Assembly (NCBI GenBank): GCA_031308135.1 | Contig: JAHLJT010009436.1 | Location: 214,309,420-214,373,419 of the forward strand | Length of the DNA: 64,000 nt | Source of the DNA: Acheta domesticus | Taxonomy: Eukaryota; Arthropoda; Insecta; Orthoptera; Gryllidae | Reading direction: 5' to 3' | In this document: positions 45,225-57,834 of the stretch, piece by piece | How positions within the stretch are numbered: the first letter of the stretch is position 1 | Layout: each line of letters starts with the position of its first letter | Position numbers and translations under genes: made by a program | Notes under the pieces: generated by a model | The model's input: only the letters and a program-made list of their open reading frames with translations | Database searches by the model: none | What the model was told of the DNA's origin: nothing

Positions 45225-45390
45225 ATTAGTGATGGTGAAGATGATGCACATGATGTTAGTAACGATAGTTAAGTTGATGGCATTGGTAACGGTGGTGATG
45301 GAGGTGATGATGATGATGATGATGATGATGAAGATGGTGGTGGTGGTGGTGGTGGTGGTGGTGATGATGGTGGTGGTGGTGGTAGTTTCA
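45225..45390. repeat. (GAT)n then (GGT)n trinucleotide repeats
   Basis: GATGATGAT at 45307-45331 passes into GGTGGTGGT at 45336-45382. The frames encode only Met or Val runs. Confidence 0.95.
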
Positions 45391-45439
45391 GTAAAGTCAG
45401 TGATGCGTTAAGGATGGCAGAGGTGGTGACCCGTGCTGA

Positions 45440-45498
45440 CTTGGCGGCGGTGGCGGTGGCGGTGGCGGTGGCGGTGGCGGTGGCGGTGGCGGTGGCGG
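45440..45498. repeat. (GGTGGC)n hexanucleotide repeat
   Basis: About nine GGTGGC units. All frames are open. CpG-rich sequence follows to about 45610. Confidence 0.95.
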
Positions 45499-45659
45499 GC
45501 AGCGGTGCTCCGGCCGAGAAGCGTCCGGCGCTGGGGCCCACGCGCCTTCTTCCTCCGGAGGACACGCACTACCGCGCACGCTCGCACGCGACTCACGACA
45601 CGCGACACATGCACACACTGCACGACGGAGTTGTAGTTACATCTGCTTTGTTTGCCACA

Positions 45660-46210
45660 GGAAAATAAAATGCAAGTGGATGTTGAGGATCTTATGACAT
45701 TCTAAGGATTTTCGTAAGGACATCGAAACAATTTCCTTCTGATAACTTATAATAGCGGAATGATTAGTAAAGTACTTTAGATTAGCGTCCGGCATTGTAC
45801 TACTCTTAACCATAGTATTAGTGTAGTATTCCCCTATCTGTGAATGTTAATTTTATTAGACAAAGAGGAAAGAAATAGTATTTATATACATTTCTTTTGT
45901 CTTTCCTACTATATTCCATAAACAGTTTCCAAAATATGGGATACATTTATACTTACTGAATTTAAAGAATTGTACATAGGCATGACATATTAAGTGCAAT
46001 TCACATAAAACTATTGGATGTACAGGGGTAATTTGCCAACATTTCCGAATAACCTTCCTTTGATTTGAGCATTAAAACTAAATATACCAACATTCTATAA
46101 AGTGTTCAGAAGAAAAAATGCGTATGCTTTCGTCAACCACATTTCGTTTGCGAATTTAGTTTTTGCGTGTTGTTACTGAAACACACTCCTTGCTTTGGAC
46201 TCTCACGCAG
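45660..46210. other. AT-rich non-coding DNA
   Basis: Nothing recognised. Confidence 0.4.
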
Positions 46211-46259
46211 ACCCGGAACAATAGATTAAACAACGATTCGATCGAGCAAGAAACCGGCG

Positions 46260-47480
46260 ACGCTCGCTCAATGGGCTCCGAAAGCGGCATTCCGGCCTTG
46301 AGCACAGCGCAGCGCGGCGTCCGTGAGGGACGCAGCCCAATTGTCCCGCGGCGCCCGGTCGAAGGCGCGGGACTCAGACTCGGTCACCGCCCCTTCCTCA
46401 TCCAAGCTCCGATTCGCCATTATTGCCCTTGAACAGAACTCGTCGGCACCCACCGACTCTGCCGACGCCGACACCCACCGACTCTGCCGACGCCGACACC
46501 CACCGACTCTGCCGACGCCGACACCCACCGACTCTGCCGACGCCGACACCCACCGACTCTGCCGACGCCGACACCCACCGACTCTGCCGACGCCGACACC
46601 CACCGACTCTGCCGACGCCGACACCACCGACTCTGCCGACGCCGACACCCACCGACTCTGCCGACGCCGACACCCACCGACTCTGCCGACGCCGACACCC
46701 ACCGACTCTGCCGACGCCGACACCCACCGACTCTGCCGACGCCGACACCCACCGACTCTGCCGACGCCGACACCCACCGACTCTGCCGGCGCCGACACAC
46801 ACCGACTCTGCCGGCGCCGACACCGACCGTTCTGCCGACGCCGACACCGACCGTTCTGCCGACGCCGACACCGAACGTTCTGCCGACGCCGACACCGAAC
46901 GTTCTGCCGACGCCGACACCGAACGTTCTGCCAACGCCGACACCGAACGTTCTGCCGACGCCGACACACACCGACCGTTCTGCCGACGCCGACACACACC
47001 GACCGTTCTGCCGACGCCGACACACACCGACCGTTCTGCCGACGCCGACACACACCGACCGTTCTGCCGACGCCGACACACACCGACCGTTCTGCCGACG
47101 CCGACACACACCGACCGTTCTGCCGACGCCGACACACACCGACCGTTCTGCCGACGCCGACACACACCGACCGTTCTGCCGACGCCAACACCGACCGACT
47201 CCGCCGTTCCCAACACCTCCATTGTCGCTAGAGTTGCCCCTTTGCTGCCTTCTTCGAGGTCGTCTTTGGTGGGCGTCGGCGGTGCGGGAACAGTTAGGGC
47301 GAGCCAGCGCTCTGTGATCACGCGCCCAATTTCGGCGTCGCCCCTGGCGGCGGCGCGGGAGATTTCGGGCGACGCGGGGTCAGCACGGCGGCGGCGCCCC
47401 GACGCCAGACGTTTCGACGCCGAGTCGCCCGGCGCCTCGGGCGCCGCCGCCTGTGCGTGCGGTCTACGTAATGCGTGGGA
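46260..47480. other. CpG island containing a minisatellite
   Basis: CpG-dense flanks (46260-46440 and 47205-47480) enclose the minisatellite below. The five overlapping frames of 247-383 codons on both strands are stop-free because of the repeats. Confidence 0.7.
46451..47198. repeat. three-block minisatellite (periods 25, 24 and 28 bp)
   Basis: Block 1 (about 46451-46820) has roughly fifteen copies of a 25 bp unit with core CTCTGCCGACGCCGACACC. Block 2 (about 46829-46948) has five 24 bp copies starting GTTCTGCCGACG. Block 3 (about 46949-47173) has eight 28 bp copies with an added CACA. The shared GCCGACGCCGACAC core shows common origin. Confidence 0.95.
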
Positions 47481-48690
47481 CATACGGTCGGAAATGTTTC
47501 AAGCCGCTTGGTTAAGGTTCTATCAGACAGATTCGTTTTGGTTCGAGCACTCGAGATCAAACGGCAAAATTTGACGATTTTGAACTATGTTCGATATTGA
47601 ACACTGAATTTTACAGTGACAAAATGTGTATTAATGAAATACAGTATTTTCTTGCATGAAGGCCCCCGTCGCCTACAAGTCCACCTCAGTTTTGTAGATG
47701 AAAAGTTTCGAAAATTATGCATATTTTTAGTTGCAATAATGTTATTTCAAAAGTGCAACGACCTGCAGTTTTCATTGGTTCTAAGCGTAATTGCAAATGG
47801 AGACCCGGAAATAAAAATATCTAGTTGTAACATTATTTGAAAACTAAAAGACAATTTCTGAAGAATTATTTCGTTTCGTTTTGAGATACTCGCGTGTTAG
47901 AACCCCCTCCAATTTTCCTTGCCAAGTTTGAAAAAAAGTGGGCTTATTTTCGGCAAAGAACACTGATTATTTTTGTTAGAAATTAAAATATCACAGATAT
48001 GTCAAGAACATGTTTTAAGATCACCATCATCTTCGTTACGGAAATGTTGCAAACCACATTTTTAATAGTTAAGACAGAACACATTTCTAAATCTAGACGC
48101 CAATTCCTAAGCTGGATCACGGTATTCCCGTTCCCTACCTTATGTTAAATGAAAGAAGAAAAAACGAGGACAATAGAGGAGAATAAAAGTATTACTTTGA
48201 AATGAAATATGCCAATGAATACAGAAAAATTATAATGAAAAACAACAACGATAATTCCAATTTTTTTATTATGGAATATTTTATTTAAAGTTATGTAAAT
48301 TTCTCTATGTGTTTGTGAAGCAATAAAACGACTTGACCATCCTAAAATTGAGGCGAGAAAGAGAATCATATCACTCATATAAATAATAAAGTGAAGTCTT
48401 AGGCTGGGGGTTAATATAACGGGTTAAAATAAAGTATATGTAATACGCAGGTGTACGGTCATTTCAGTGTCTGTTACAAAACATACGGGTATTTACCTGT
48501 TACCGAGCTACGTGACATCATTGCGGCCCTTGTCCTTAGTTCCGGCTCAGGACGTTCTTTTTCGGGCGCGCAGCTTGGAATTCGAAAAACGGAAGAAAGT
48601 AGTGACCTTTGTCCATCGATAGGTATTTCCGACTAGAGGTGCTTGTCCGAACGAATTACGAAGCAACGCAGATGTGTGTTTACGCCGTGC
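47481..48690. other. AT-rich non-coding DNA
   Basis: Nothing recognised. Confidence 0.4.
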
Positions 48691-48960
48691 GTGTCGTTTG
48701 AACACGCCGCTCTCGCGCGTCCCTTGCGTTCCCAGGAAAGGGCCCCTTTCGGCCGCCGACTTTCTCCGCCCCCGCCCCCGCCCACCTGCCCGCAGTCAAG
48801 AGGCAGCGCACGGGGCCACCAGCTACTGACCACCCGGCCACCCGTGCGCCGGCGCGATGTAGGTTAGTAATATCGTCGTTCTAATTGGTGGAAAGTTACT
48901 CGCATTCCACCGCTGACCACACTGTGCCGCCCACGCTCGCACGCATCAAGCGCGCTCCCG
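48691..48960. other. CpG island
   Basis: CpG- and C-rich (CCCGCCCCCGCCC at 48771-48783, a GC box on the minus strand). No TATA. Confidence 0.55.
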
Positions 48961-49732
48961 CGTCTGCACACGACGTTTCAACGCCGTGTTTATGCGCTGA
49001 CGAACCGGTAAAAATATTTAGGAAAAGCCCAAGATTGGTCGATAGTCGACCAGAAGAATTATGAGGATAGATTATATATACACACCTATTCAATGAAATA
49101 GGTATTATCAAGATAATAAGCAAAACAATGGTCATAACATATAGTTAACGTGTAGTTAACATAACATATAGTTAACATATAGAATAACAGTGGTCGTAAC
49201 TGATAATAAAAGAGCAGTGAAATCAGTAATCAATTAACAGTCTAATAAAAACGAGAAATACGACGCCTAGAAGAAAACGGCTAGCGTGAAGATAGAACAG
49301 GCTGTAATAAACTTCTTGATAAGGACGAACATGAAGAGGAACTGCCTTCCTGCGACATAAGCAACCGTTTTCGTGATTTATCACAGATTACTAGGGTTAA
49401 AGTTTCGGACATTTCATGGAGCATTTTTGATTAATATAATTGTTTTCGGTGGGTATCCTCAGTGTATTCCCGTAACTCCTAGTATGGTATTATTGCTTTA
49501 ATCCTCATCTCATATTACCTGTCAGTCAAAGCATTGTTAATCGATAAACAGTTTGAAATACTGAGCATCGACAGATGCTTGAAATTTTGTAACAGTATGA
49601 AACATCGTAACAAAAAAACTTTTTTCGTAAAGAACCAGTTGATACATTCAACTCTCTGGCCCAATCATATTCTACTACTGTCGTTTCTAACTTGAAGTAA
49701 CTTGAAGTCAGCTGAATAACGTATAGAATTTC

Positions 49733-49734
<2 letters not shown>
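48961..49734. other. AT-rich non-coding DNA
   Basis: A short tandem AACATATAGTTAAC repeat lies at 49136-49183. Nothing else. Confidence 0.45.

Positions 49735-49774
<40 letters not shown>
49735..49774. repeat. (TA)n microsatellite
   Basis: About 40 nt of TA repeats. Confidence 0.97.
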
Positions 49775-49777
<3 letters not shown>

Positions 49778-51559
49778 TACTGTTACGTTTCATACTGTTC
49801 ATATATTTCATAACGTGTAACAATTTCATAACATTAATCAATTATTTTCCTTCTCCCTGAAAATTAAATTAGTTGAACAAAATTTCCCATAGGAGTAATA
49901 ATAAATTTGTGTTAATAAAATTTTCCACCCTTCAAAATTTTGTCACCCTAAATACGTACACATTAGGCTTGTTTCTAAAGAATGTCCCAGAAAAAATATT
50001 ATAAATTTTGAGTGCATTAAGAGGGGTCCAAAAGAGTAACTTTCTGCTAATGAACATGCGTTAGGAAATTTCATAAAATGGAAGTTGCATATATGACGTT
50101 TACCCCTGATTTTCAGGCAAATCCTTATGCACAGGTATTTGGCAGGTCACATTCTGATGCCGTCATATATTCTGCCGAACATATGTACACATGGGATTGC
50201 ATAACAATAAGGGATAAATGTCTATGTATACACATAACCCTTTTTCATATGCAATTTCCGACTATATTTTCATCATCGAAATGCAATAGTTTTCGACTCC
50301 TCTTCACGTCTTACAAATTTTTAACATTTATTTTAAGCGAACCAATACAAGTAAGACATCAGCTTTAATATTTGTGCAGATTGTTGAATTGCTTCGGGCC
50401 GTACTGCTCAGCGCGAATTATTACCCCCTGCGCTTCACATATGTCACTTGACTTCACCTTTTGTGCGCTTCGTGGAGTTTGAATAGTGAGGAATTATTTT
50501 CTAAAACTAATACAGGAATGTTGCTAATGAAAACTTCACAATGCTTTCCCCATCAGAATGATTAGGATTACAAACAAAACAAACGTGCGTGTTCAGTTAC
50601 ATAAAAGCGCGTTTGTTGTTGTACTCATATGTCAATCCAACAAAAGACATTCTGCAATGAACTTACCAAAAATGGCTTCTGAGGAGGAAAGTCGGAACCA
50701 ATATTGTTCTTCAGTCACTGAGCTCGACCTCTACTCGCCACTTTCAAAAGTATGGGCAGCGTTCTCCTCATTATGATTCTGAAATGCGAGAACAACAGTG
50801 ATAAAAGAAAGAAAGATTTGTGGCATGAAAAACTATCAGCAGCCAATCCATCCTTGATGTTTTGTGGTTGCTATGTATGCCACTAGGGAGAGAGGACTCG
50901 CAAAATTGCAGCGTAACGGTGCAAGAAAAAACGGGCGAAGATGAAGGGGGAGAGAGGATTCGTATCTGCCCATCACCATTTAAAGCTCTCCGCGCTTTCT
51001 AGGCCTCGATGTTGGCGTACGTGGCCTCTGATGCACAGCGATGCTCCTGAATCGTTCTTGCGTTTCGTTGAACTCACTCGTACTCTAGTTCGCCCTCGTC
51101 AAGTCCTTCGGAGGCCGTGAATCAGATCAAAGGTATTCTATCCTCTTTTGGAATGAAGATCCGGCGAAGCGTGAAGTGTATCGATACACTTTTGGTCCAG
51201 AGTGCATTGTCATTCGAATCTGATGATTATCAGTCTATCCGAGAATAAAAATAATCTTTCAAATGAATGGAATTCAATGTAGGGATGACAGGAGATAATA
51301 AAGCAGGTATATATACAGAAAGAAGAATAAGAAACGATCCGTCGACCGAAAACGCAAGGTACATTTAAAATGAAAAGGCCATTCACATTATTTTTACCTT
51401 CAACATTCTATGATTCATTTTGTTTTTTCGTAGTTTAATTCCTATTATTTCTTTTCACTAAAGTCATTTCTACCTTTTTTATTTTCTTCAGTCAAAATAT
51501 TGATTTTATCTCTGATGAGAGCGCATATTTTAAATAATTCATGTACATTTATGTTTAAA
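49775..51559. other. AT-rich non-coding DNA
   Basis: A moderately GC-richer patch at 50880-51180 has no recognised content. Confidence 0.4.
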
Positions 51560-52200
51560 CTATATTATCGTAAAACAGCACATGCTTTCTCGCATTATTT
51601 GTAATGACATTGCAATATTATACTAATAAAAAATTTACTGAACTTTCAAAAGTGTTTCCAAACATAATTTTTTTTACTCTACACCTCGACTCAAACATTC
51701 GAAATCTTATTTTCAGAGGTCTTTCAACAATATATTTCTTAAGGAAAAAACCTATCTTTAACATTGGAGTTGTAGGGAGACGCTGAGAAATTGTAACTTC
51801 AACGAAAATGAGATCTGAGCCTTTCTAAAGAGTTGTTTAGGCTATCCAAGGGCCCAGTTTAATTTTAAAAGTTTTGAGTCATTTGTAAAAAAATTGAAAT
51901 TACCGCATCATGTAAATAATCCCCCAAAATCAAAATATCCATTTGAATGTCGCAGAGCCTTGATTTAGATCAGATCGATTGGGGAATATCAATCTTAGAG
52001 AAAATCGTCTGAACTGTCTAGTAGCTGGCGTTGACCAAAGATAGACAAACGGACAGGCAGACAGACGGTCAGGCAGACAGACGGTCAGGCAGATAGACAC
52101 AGGGACGGACAGACAGGCAATCGATCAGGAAGACATATGTGTTGTCATCTGTCAATTTTTCGGTATCGAGGACTCACAAAACAAGGTTTCTGTCTACACA
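51560..52200 (+). repeat. dispersed repeat family X, copy 3
   Basis: See copies at 16110 and 37440. This copy shows a GACAGACGGTCAGGCA microsatellite-like stretch at 52040-52110, then TTTTTCGGTATCGAGGACTC, which matches the other end of the 37440 copy. Confidence 0.75.
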
Positions 52201-52860
52201 ATGTATTGAAGGATATAATTTACTACAGTATAAATTAAATATACATAATTATAAAAGTTAATCCTATAATAAAATAATTTCCTATCGAATAATCGCTGAT
52301 TTCCGCAGCACGATTACAGTACTTTTTTATTAGGTATTTACCTACTAAGGCGAGGAAGTAAAAACCTAAATTCCTACAGTTCATAAAATAGAGGGATAAG
52401 TCACTAATTAGTATAAATTAAACGTAACTGTATAAACATAATTATGTAATAAAATTTATTTTTTATTTCGGATTTTAGTTGGAAAAAAATCAAGAAATAA
52501 TTCAAGAAAATTGTTCATTTACGGTGATACTTTAAAAAATTAAAATGTATAAATATTTGATCGTGCATTTCCCAATTACAAATCAAGTAATTAAGCGGTA
52601 AATCTGATTGATACATTTCGATTGTTTGCAAACTTGTTCCGTTTGAAATGCAATACACAAAGAAAAGCAACCCGTGAGAAGAAGTTCCTTTTGAAACCAA
52701 AATGTCCATTTTAATATGTTGAAAATAGTAAAAATTAATGATATATAAAACTCTTTTTATTGATTTTGTGTCATGAGTTTTCAAACCACGAAGTGATGTT
52801 GATCGGCCAATGGACGGCCTTGGACAAAGCACTTCACCAATGAGGAAAGGACGAAGCCGC
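52201..52860. other. AT-rich non-coding DNA
   Basis: Nothing recognised. Confidence 0.4.
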
Positions 52861-53050
52861 CACGCCGGCTGAGAGCTATCGATGGCGGTGGCGGTGGCGG
52901 CGCCAGCGGCGTTTCCAATTAGCGCCTTTCGGAAGTGTACCGCACTAACAGCGCGGCCCAAATTCCCCTCCGCTCCTCGGCACCTACAGCCATCGAAAGT
53001 CACGCGATGCCTTTCCGAGCGGGGTTGCTCGCTTACACGCGCGTTCAAGT
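52861..53050. other. small CpG island
   Basis: GGCGGTGGCGG run at 52883-52905 and mixed CpG sequence to 53045. The 190-codon minus-strand frame across it has no domain. Confidence 0.5.
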
Positions 53051-53319
53051 CTCCACCACAGTCATTGCTATTATGGTACAAGATCATTTCAGAGATACAC
53101 GATAAAATGTTGAAAGCTGGGACTAATAACTATATTTACTCAAGCATAAAATAAAAAGTGCTAAATATCTTATTCAACTTCAAGTACAACAAGGGACAAA
53201 TGTAAAATGCTAGCCTACTCCTAATATTTGCTTTATTCCCACGAACTATACCGAAGCGAAAATTACTTAGCACATTTCCTGCCTCATTCTCATCTGCAGT
53301 AACTTCCATCTCCATAAAT

Positions 53320-53610
53320 TCTTATGCCACCGCGCTCAATGCTGCGCCGTCTCCTTGGCCGCGTCGATGGGCGCCGGTTCCGAGCGGATAATCGGACCGG
53401 AACCCGCGGAAGGCGGAACCGCGGGCGGCGCCGGGTAGCGTGCTGCACCGAACGTCTCGGCGCGGCGCGGCGTGGCGCGGCGGGGCGCCTGCGTTCCCCA
53501 CCCTTGCTATATAGGTCCCGCGTGCGCCGCCGCCCCCGTCAAAAGTTTGCGTGTTCGCGGCCAACAGTGTCTCTCCCACTGAGTCGCCATTGCAAGGCCC
53601 CCAAAATGTG
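53320..53610 (+). promoter_or_regulatory. CpG island with a TATA promoter
   Basis: A CpG-dense island with GGCGCGGCGCGG upstream of a TATA element (next entry). Confidence 0.6.
53508..53545 (+). promoter_or_regulatory. TATA box and initiator
   Basis: GCTATATAGG puts the TATA at 53508-53515. CGTCAAAAG offers an initiator adenine at 53541, 33 nt downstream. The transcript would begin within a GC-rich leader. No strong splice donor was seen in the next 100 nt. Confidence 0.55.
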
Positions 53611-53874
53611 CCATTAATTAAGATGTCTGTCGTTTTATGCTCGTCAATTACAAGAATTTTACAGAACGTTTCTCACATGTTTTACAGGTTCACTGAAATT
53701 CTCATTAAAAACCATATTTGAAATGGCAAATTCATAATATACAACTTTTTTTTTTCAAGAGCTATACTCTTCTAAAAATTGTTCTTTATACCATTCGTAT
53801 TTATGCTAGGTCATACCGGAACGGATAAATGGTTGAAGTTTTGATGTAAACGCGATTACGATATTAGTTGCCTA
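53611..53874. other. non-coding DNA
   Basis: Nothing recognised. Confidence 0.35.
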
Positions 53875-54395
53875 CAGGGAGGAACAAAACCACACAAAAT
53901 GGATTTCCGAAAAATAGTATGCACAGTACTCAAGAACAACAAAGAAAATACTCTGCAATGCAATGAATTAAACATTTTAACAAAAACAGTCTTCACGAAT
54001 ACCGCAATAATATAGCATAATGAATATGAATACACAGGTTTTTTTACACACCAAGAATATCAAACAGGTTGCTGTTTGATAAGGCAACACGTGAATAGCA
54101 AATAATTAATTGTGGACAGCGTTTTTCTTTGACTGTCTGGGTCTCGCATGACATCAGCTTCGTCGTAAGAAGTGACGTGCTGAGCATGAGAATTTGGTCA
54201 GTACGTGCAATAGAAGAATAGATGAGATAACACAATCAAATAATTTCATTTCGTAGTCTGTTACTATACTAAACTATTTTTTATACATATTCTGTGTTCC
54301 TGTGAATCTAACGAACCCAAAGACATCTCACGTGACCGGAGGTAACTTCACTTTCTTTCAATTTCTGGGTGCATTGGAGGATTTAAATGACGATA
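53875..54395 (+). repeat. dispersed repeat family Y, copy 2
   Basis: Matches 20990-21545 in order and orientation: 'ACCACACAAAATGG' at 53890, 'CTCAAGAACAAC' at 53930, 'CATGACATCAGCT' near 54149, and 'CTTTCAATTTCTGGGTGCATTG' near 54355. Confidence 0.7.
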
Positions 54396-56635
54396 GAGAA
54401 TTCGTGTAACGAGAAGCAGGGGAAATGAGAGAACCCCGAGATAAACTATTGCGACCTTCTTTTTCTACCGTAATTTCCTTATAGATCGAGCGGATCCTAA
54501 ACCTAGAACCCAAATGAATCTAGCACATTGGCCGTTACGGTATGACTCTCACCTTTAAGCTCCTACATAGGCTAAATGTGTCAGTTATATCAATTTACAT
54601 GATATTCAGTGTTCAATTTAAAACCCTTGTAAGTGCAAACTCCGTGCTTGAGTGAGAAATGTAAAGTGCACATGGAATTTGGAGATAGAAAATTTCTTTC
54701 AAATTAGGTAGAAATGATAAATGATGAAATGAAAGTGACAAAATTGTTATAAATTTAATTCTCAAATAACTATAATTGCACATTAACTTAAAATTTGTTT
54801 TTGAGAATTGTAACAGTTTTAGGGAGTTTGATTTATATCAGATGTTCCTTCAATGATATTAAATATATTTCTAATATTCAGTACTCATCAGCTGTTTAAC
54901 TCTAAAGTTTTCAAACAGGAGAAGCGGAAGAAAGGTGCAAAAGAATTAGGACAGGTATAAGACATTAACGCAATAAATAATTAAAAATGTTATATTCAAG
55001 TTGCCACGAAAGTTTAACATGTGCAAGAAAATAAACTCAACAGTACACAATCTTTTGTGAAATTATGTTACGTTTATTTCCGTCGTATTTTGCACCCTGC
55101 TATCCTATTATACGATCTTCAGAGGCCGCGAACTCCAGGAATGTTTCGACATCTAGAGCTGGAATCGAGATAACGCGGGAAAGAGGTCACCGCCCTCCGC
55201 CGAGTGTGCGTGTCCAAACTGTGCGACCTTGGCGCCGAAACGATGCGCCAAACTCTCGCTTTTTCGCGTTTGCATGTGTGTGGAGTGCGATTGAAAGTAG
55301 ATAAGAGAAGTGCATGCTCGCATGAGATATATAAAGTAAAAGGAACAAAAAAAGAAATTATAGTAAAACGTGTCAATGAAATGACAGCTGTTAAAGCATG
55401 TTAGCAGAATATTTCTGATTTTTCAATATATTGTATATGGCAATAAATAATGTAAATAAAGTATGATTAATTGGAAAGTATTACATGTTGCTTGTGAAAT
55501 TTAGTGATTATTTTGTCAAGAAACTAATAATAAATTTCTTTTTCAGGTAAGGAGATGTACATGAAATTTCTTCCTTGCTGCTCCGTTATGTGAGTAAAAG
55601 AAACATGGACAAAAGCAATTAATTAATTGGATTTTGACTACATTCATTAAAACTTATGGTTCCGCAAATATAAATTCTGAAATACATAGTAATGGATGTT
55701 CCATATTTTTTGATATTCAAATGTGTAATTTACCTGATTTTGTAAAATACTGTAGTCCAATTGTATAAAGTAGATTTTCACCTCAGTACCTGAGACCCAT
55801 TTTAAAACTTGAAACATTTTCAAAATTCAAGATTATTTGAATACTACTCTTGAATTTTCGTACATTTAAGTGGCAAATATTGTTTCTTTTAACTTTGATC
55901 TTCCTTTTAAACGTTCAATAAGAATATCGTTTTTATTATTTTCACAAGAAATCTATTCGCATCGACAAGCCGATCAATTAAATTATGCTGAAGTTGCGAG
56001 GTATCTTGACACTGCAGTGAACGTTGACCTGATTACCGGCTTGTATATCCCACGAGGTCCTCTAACAAACTCTTCCCGGCCACTTCCCCGCCGCACGACC
56101 TCGAAATGTTGGAACCAGATGCCATTGCCCGCGGGCAATTGTATGCAAATGTGAACTTGCGATGTTACACGACCCTCGCCCCTTGTTCTGACACCTATTC
56201 CCTCTCCCTCCTTTGAACTTTTTCCTTCCCTGCCCTTCTCTCATTACTTGTGGTCTAAATATCTTCCCTCGCTTCTAGCTCTTGCTGCAAAGTATATTTC
56301 TGACTAACGCCTGTTCTTAATCTTAACACTCTTGCCATTGTTCTACAGCTTCTAAATTATTCATGAATATGCAGATAATATCTTATAGCGGATTCAAATG
56401 ATTATGTATTTTCAAGAACCCCTTTTGATGTTCAAAACATGGAAGTATGAATCCATGTACATTTGGAACAAAAATTTGAACAACTTTTTCAACAAAAACA
56501 TTGTAGCCGTTTTCTAATCAGGAGTGCAAACACTGGCCAAAGAAGAACCAACTTGGAAAGCGAAACCTTCTTCACATACGACAGAAAAGAAAAAGGTCAT
56601 ACGGCGTGGCGTCGGTTTAACATGTTTTTTCCTCC
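54396..56635. other. AT-rich non-coding DNA
   Basis: A GC-richer patch lies at 55120-55280. An ATGCAAAT octamer with flanking GGGCAATTG sits at 56130-56150. No gene. Confidence 0.4.
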
Positions 56636-56955
56636 CGTGTCACGCATCCGCTCTTCTCTGACCGACCTCTTGCCCGCCTTGCCTTCCCCAGTCTGCGTCT
56701 TCCATCGGCTATCTTTACGATTCGATCGGAGCGCGCTGCGTGGGCATCGGAGACGGTCTCTTCCGGCGCCGCTCTCGCTGGTATGTGTCTGCTGCAGCAC
56801 CGTTAGCGGCGCGGGTGGGCGAGGAAAGGGGACCTTCTGCTCTTCCCGGACGCGGAAACGCACCTGCCATGCGCACGACACCACGCACCTCACACACCCG
56901 AACTCACGCGGAGCCGTTGGCGGGTATAGAAGTGTGTTCACGACTATGTGGTGTT
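56636..56955. other. CpG island
   Basis: Moderately CpG-rich, mixed composition. A 190-codon plus frame and a 129-codon minus frame overlap here, neither with a recognised domain. Confidence 0.5.
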
Positions 56956-57578
56956 GTAAGAGGCGATACTTTGACGAGACATCCATACTAAACGGTAAAA
57001 AGAAGTACTGGAAGCGTGTTAAAAGTGGACACTAGTTTTTTATTATACATCTAACTCCAAAAAAGTTAAAAATTGTGTGTGACGTTTTAAGGGGGAGAAG
57101 TGCAATCTATGTACATTTCGTCGAGCTCTGGAATCCCTACCTTAGGTCTTATATTATGAATATAAGGTTGATTTATAAATACAGGTAGGAACGAACATTT
57201 TGGCTAGAACTGATAAAGAAATATTCGCTCCAATGCAAAAAAAACTATTTTAAAGACAAATTAACTACAGATTTTGTATATTCTCCTGCCTTACGTGAAA
57301 AAAATCGCCTTACTGTCGCGAGAACGTTTTAAGGATTTTTTGAATAACTATATTTCCCACCGAGCTCACGAAAACGTGCAAAGATAGGGCCACCACATGT
57401 ATGTTTAGAAGAAAAACAAGGGGTCATCTCGATATTCGCTCAATCGATCAGAGAAACTGAACTAGAAACTGATCGAGATGGAGGCCATTGACCCAGAAGC
57501 TAAGGCGCAATTCTTGTTACAAGTGTATTTAACGTTTTAGAATGATATACTGGTACAAAAGGTAACTAATGAATGAAA
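56956..57578. other. AT-rich non-coding DNA
   Basis: Nothing recognised. Confidence 0.4.
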
Positions 57579-57834
57579 TGCATCTTTCCCCCTTACTTAC
57601 ACACACACTCTCACGCACTACACTTCCAAACATGTCGAGAGACTGGTCGGGAGCTTACAGCTTTTCCCGATTGGGGTGGTTGTGAAAAACTCCCCTCTCC
57701 GGCGTGTATGTCGGCACTGGATCTCATCAACTAACGGGGAAAGATCACCGCCACCTCCCGCGATGAAATCATGCACTATACATACGGGTTAAAGACCTTA
57801 TTAGACGCACCCCGAATCATTATACAATGAATCG
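57579..57834 (+). mobile_element. tRNA-derived SINE, family A, 5'-truncated copy
   Basis: The family A 3' half only: TTACTTACAC..., the GAGACTGGTCGGGAGCTTA block at 57640, and the CCCGAATCATTATACAATGAATC tail region. The head is missing. Confidence 0.8.

Noticed and set aside
46268..47574. Five long open frames (247-383 codons) on both strands
   Set aside because: They arise from a stop-free CpG-rich minisatellite; all encode the same repeat in shifted phases.
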